A stretch of 64,000 nucleotides of DNA from an uncultured Coriobacteriaceae bacterium (GTDB lineage Bacteria; Actinomycetota; Coriobacteriia; Coriobacteriales; Coriobacteriaceae): contig CALUFC010000002.1 in NCBI GenBank assembly GCA_944319885.1, positions 80,987-144,986 on the forward strand, written 5' to 3'. Position 1 is the first letter of the stretch. Every line of letters begins with the position of its first letter. The position numbers and the translations under genes are program-made. The notes under the pieces were generated by a model that saw nothing but the letters and a program-made list of their open reading frames with translations, did not search any database and had not been told where the DNA came from. Of the stretch, positions 61,703 through 64,000 are shown piece after piece.

Positions 61703-61744
61703 AAAACGCCCCGGAGGACAGCTCGAACAGCATCCTCCGGGGCG
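61703..61744 (-). terminator. Terminator of rubrerythrin
   Basis: A 12-bp stem CGCCCCGGAGGA/TCCTCCGGGGCG about 40 bases after the rbr stop, followed on the minus strand by TTTTGC. Confidence 0.9.
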
Positions 61745-61784
61745 CGTGAAGCCTTAGCAGCCGGCTCGACAAACCAGGCGTGGC

Positions 61785-62324
61785 CTAGTAGTTGACCACC
61801 TGCTCCTCGAAGTACTTCTGCGGATGGTTGCAGACGGGGCAGAGCTCCGGAGCCACGGGACCGACATGCAGATGGCCGCAGTTCAGGCACTTCCATACCT
61901 TCACGCCCTCGCGCTCGAAGACCTCGCCCTTCTCGATGCGCTCGGCAAGCTTGAGATAGCGCTCCTCATGGGCCTTCTCGACCGCGCCGACGCCCTTGAA
62001 CTTGGCGGCGATCTCCTTGAAGCCCTCTTCCTCGGCGGTGGCGGCAAACTCGGCGTACATGGTGGTCCACTCGTAGTTCTCACCGGAAGCGGCGTCCTTC
62101 AGGTTCTCGAGCGTGCCCGGAACAGCGCCGCCGTGCAGATACTTGAACCAAAGCTTGGCGTGCTCGGACTCGTTCTTCGCGGTCTCCATGAAGATGTCGG
62201 AGATCTGCACGTAGCCATCCTTCTTGGCCTGCGAGGAGTAATAACGATACTTAGTGTGCGCCTGCGACTCACCGGCAAATGCGGCCTCGAGGTTCTTCTT
62301 TGTCTGGGAGTTCTCGAAATCCAT
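61785..62324 (-). CDS. rbr: Rubrerythrin
   Basis: Peroxide-reducing diiron protein of anaerobes, 179 residues. The four-helix diiron domain has [18 protein letters not shown] and [13 protein letters not shown] (Glu and His ligands), then [15 protein letters not shown] and AHEERYLKL. The C-terminal rubredoxin centre is [20 protein letters not shown] (two CxxC). A 21-bp palindrome lies 101 bases upstream of the start. Confidence 0.97.
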   Translation of the reverse strand: MDFENSQTKKNLEAAFAGESQAHTKYRYYSSQAKKDGYVQISDIFMETAKNESEHAKLWFKYLHGGAVPGTLENLKDAASGENYEWTTMYAEFAATAEEEGFKEIAAKFKGVGAVEKAHEERYLKLAERIEKGEVFEREGVKVWKCLNCGHLHVGPVAPELCPVCNHPQKYFEEQVVNY

Positions 62325-62424
62325 GGCGATACCTCTGCTTTCTGTACGACGATGAACAACTGCGGCACGCGGCGATAGGTGCCGTCGGTTTTGTTATACC
62401 CATTTCTGATAACTTAGTCCATCT

Positions 62425-62445
62425 TATTGAGACACTGTCTCAATA
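62425..62445. promoter_or_regulatory. 21-bp palindrome between mutY and rbr
   Basis: A perfect inverted repeat with arms TATTGAGACA/TGTCTCAATA around a single base, about 100 bases upstream of rubrerythrin. It is a likely operator for an oxidative-stress regulator. It does not match the Fur/PerR or Rex consensus I know. Confidence 0.55.
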
Positions 62446-62454
62446 TCCATACGA

Positions 62455-63363
62455 TCAGGCAGCGATGATCGACCATGCATCGCGCTCGTGAACGCAAAAG
62501 CCGTCGCGCTCCAAGTCGGCGAGAATCGAGGCCACGAGCTCGCTCGCAACCGGCTGCCGGCCTGCAGCCAGCTCTTGCGCGCTCAGGCGCTGCGTAATCT
62601 CGTCGAGCGGCAGCGCGGCCTCCCCCTCATCGCGTGCAGCCAGCAGCACGCGAACCAACTCGGCGCGCTTCTGCCGCCGCGATCCCTCGAATCGCGACTG
62701 ACGCGCATAGCCCGCCGAGCGCCTCGAGGGGTTGGGGATGGTCTTTTTGAGATAGGCACCGTAATCGAGCAGCGCGTAGTACCAGGCACGCGGCGTATCC
62801 CGCTCGTCTTGGGGCTGCGCATAGGGCGCCGTATCGCCCTGCACACCCGGTGCCGCGGGGCACGTGGCCTCCACCAAGCCCTTGAGCTCGCGGTCGGGCA
62901 CTCCGGGCACATCGGGAAAGAAATGGTGCAGAAAGACGGTGCGCACGTTCGTCTCGAGGTACACGCCGGGCAGATCAAACGCAAACGCACGGATGCCCTG
63001 CGCTGTCGCCGGACCGATTCCTGGCAGCGCCGTGAGCGCCGCCGCCTCATGGGGAAACGCGCCGCCATACTCGCGCACGATCTCCCGCGCGGCGTTGTGG
63101 AGCGCCAGCGCACGACGGTTATAGCCCATGCCCTGCCAGGCGGCGAGCACGTCTGCCGCACCTGCCGCAGCGAGCGCTTCGATGCTGGGGAATCGCTCCA
63201 GCCATGCCGGCATGCGCGCCTCGACGCGCGGCACCTGCGTCTGCTGCAGCATGACCTCAGAAAGCCAGATGATATACGGGTCGCGGATGCGGCGCCACGG
63301 CAGATCGCGGTACAGGCGCTCGCCCTCCTGGCGGATAAACGCCCGAAACGAATCGTTGCCCAT
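62455..63363 (-). CDS. mutY: MutY-like adenine glycosylase without Fe-S cluster
   Basis: 302 residues. The HhH-GPD glycosylase fold is clear: SEVMLQQTQVPRVEAR with catalytic Glu36, and helix-hairpin-helix LPGIGPATAQGIRAFAF. Differences: the catalytic Asp position reads YLETNVRTVFLHHFF, with Glu137 in place of Asp, and the four cysteines of the MutY/Nth Fe-S cluster are absent. The C-terminal MutT-like domain is replaced by a short winged-helix-like segment (about 240-300). It follows the Rrf2 gene by three bases. Adenine removal opposite 8-oxoG is the family function; activity here is uncertain. Confidence 0.88.
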   Translation of the reverse strand: MGNDSFRAFIRQEGERLYRDLPWRRIRDPYIIWLSEVMLQQTQVPRVEARMPAWLERFPSIEALAAAGAADVLAAWQGMGYNRRALALHNAAREIVREYGGAFPHEAAALTALPGIGPATAQGIRAFAFDLPGVYLETNVRTVFLHHFFPDVPGVPDRELKGLVEATCPAAPGVQGDTAPYAQPQDERDTPRAWYYALLDYGAYLKKTIPNPSRRSAGYARQSRFEGSRRQKRAELVRVLLAARDEGEAALPLDEITQRLSAQELAAGRQPVASELVASILADLERDGFCVHERDAWSIIAA

Positions 63364-63366
63364 GGG

Positions 63367-63855
63367 CTAACAGGAGCTCTCGGGACGGCCGGAGCAACCC
63401 GCATACGCCGGGAACGCCGCGCGGTCGCAAAACTTGGCATCGACCGCCGGGAATGCGGAGCCGCTCACCACGTCGGCAAGCGTTACCGAATCGAGGTAGC
63501 TTGCCAGCAGGGCCTGGGCACCCGCCCAAAGCGGATGATAGCAGCAGGCCGACATGCGCGAGCACGACGCATCGGGCGAGGTGCAGTCGTTGACGCACAG
63601 GGGGCCTTGCACCGCCTCGACCACCTCGCGCATCGAGATCTCACGAGGATCCACCTTGAGGCGCATGCCGCCATGGACGCCGCGCAGGCTCTCAATGATG
63701 CCGGCACGCGCGAGCTCGTGCTGAATCGAGCGTGCAAACGAATACGGCACATCGACCTCTTCCGCGGCCGCACGAACCGAAAGCAGCTGGTCGTCGTTGT
63801 GCACGAGCATCGACAAGATGCGCAGAGCGTAATCGGTCTTCCTCGAGATATCCAT
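63367..63855 (-). CDS. Rrf2-family (IscR/NsrR-type) redox-sensing regulator
   Basis: 162 residues from ATG 63855, just after GGGAAG (earlier in-frame starts lack a better site). Winged helix: MDISRKTDYALRILSMLV and SFARSIQHELARAGIIESLRGVHGGMRL (in pieces). Fe-S ligands fit CVNDCTSPDASC with more Cys after (SACCYHPLW), so it probably senses iron-sulfur, NO or redox state. Co-transcribed with the MutY-like gene; rbr lies just beyond it. Confidence 0.93.
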   Translation of the reverse strand: MDISRKTDYALRILSMLVHNDDQLLSVRAAAEEVDVPYSFARSIQHELARAGIIESLRGVHGGMRLKVDPREISMREVVEAVQGPLCVNDCTSPDASCSRMSACCYHPLWAGAQALLASYLDSVTLADVVSGSAFPAVDAKFCDRAAFPAYAGCSGRPESSC

Positions 63856-63886
63856 GCGGCTTCCCATCGGTTGGCAAAGCAATAAA

Positions 63887-63913
63887 CAAAAAGCCCCGCG
63901 TTTCCGCGGGGCT
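63887..63913 (-). terminator. Terminator of tRNA-Asp
   Basis: A perfect 9-bp stem AGCCCCGCG/CGCGGGGCT with a 4-base loop; on the minus strand it is followed by TTTTTGTTT. Confidence 0.93.
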
Positions 63914-63923
63914 ATCTGTGCAG

Positions 63924-64000
<77 letters not shown>

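Overview
The window is a GC-rich bacterial chromosome segment. Its gene set and style point to an anaerobic gut actinobacterium of class Coriobacteriia, most likely a Collinsella-type organism. The signs are a mannose-family hexosamine PTS, sortase pili, hydrogenase maturation genes next to tat, rubrerythrin, zinc-ribbon membrane proteins, an Rrf2 regulator, and short intergenic spaces with AGGAGG ribosome sites. This placement is inference from gene content; no rRNA is present. Nearly all genes are on the minus strand. The plus strand carries only tRNA-Thr, one 84-codon gene, rmuC and nth.

Layout, left to right. (1) 1-3240: PTS operon IIA-yajC-IIB-IIC-IID, most like the N-acetylgalactosamine/glycosaminoglycan permeases. 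(2) 3844-3962: tRNA-Thr(CGT) with a terminator. (3) 3993-9427: a membrane protein, then an operon degV, hydroxyacid dehydrogenase with a metal-binding tail, a membrane protein, a HEAT protein and isocitrate dehydrogenase. (4) 9504-15769: hpf, a solute-binding lipoprotein with a long leader, comF, a PSP1/RicT protein, holB and tmk. (5) 15790-24220: two zinc-ribbon membrane proteins, topA, a DUF4097-like protein with an HTH regulator, and an ArsC-like protein. (6) 24275-29744: tatA-tatC-hypA-hypB, a STAS protein, a TPR protein and an aminotransferase. (7) 30231-31964: a small protein and nhaA. (8) 32179-34700: an AT-richer type II restriction-modification pair. (9) 34968-46481: a pilus locus. 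(10) 46811-61198: ppaC, glucokinase, brnQ, an orphan AAA ATPase, pcrA, mfd, a toxin-antitoxin pair, rmuC and nth. (11) 61217-64000: rubrerythrin, a MutY-like glycosylase, an Rrf2 regulator and tRNA-Asp.

The most interesting block is the pilus locus. In transcription order it encodes a 1,628-residue surface protein with a non-canonical IPHAG sorting signal, an LPTTG backbone pilin broken by one in-frame TGA, a class C sortase with a DPF lid, a second overlapping sortase, an HscC-type Hsp70, and a membrane-anchored J-like protein with HPE in place of HPD. The last two overlap by four bases. HscC and its membrane J partners are a known but poorly understood pair in Escherichia coli. Their placement at the end of a sortase/pilin operon suggests a cytoplasmic chaperone module for pilus or sortase substrates, or a surveillance function; this is inference.

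Other points worth following are several intergenic inverted-repeat elements (21800-21950, 29952-30111, 51609-51686), a LexA-like palindrome that fills the promoter spacer of the restriction-modification operon, palindromes in front of topA, rubrerythrin and the toxin-antitoxin pair, a 9-bp tandem repeat in front of the orphan ATPase, and a MutY homologue without Fe-S cysteines.
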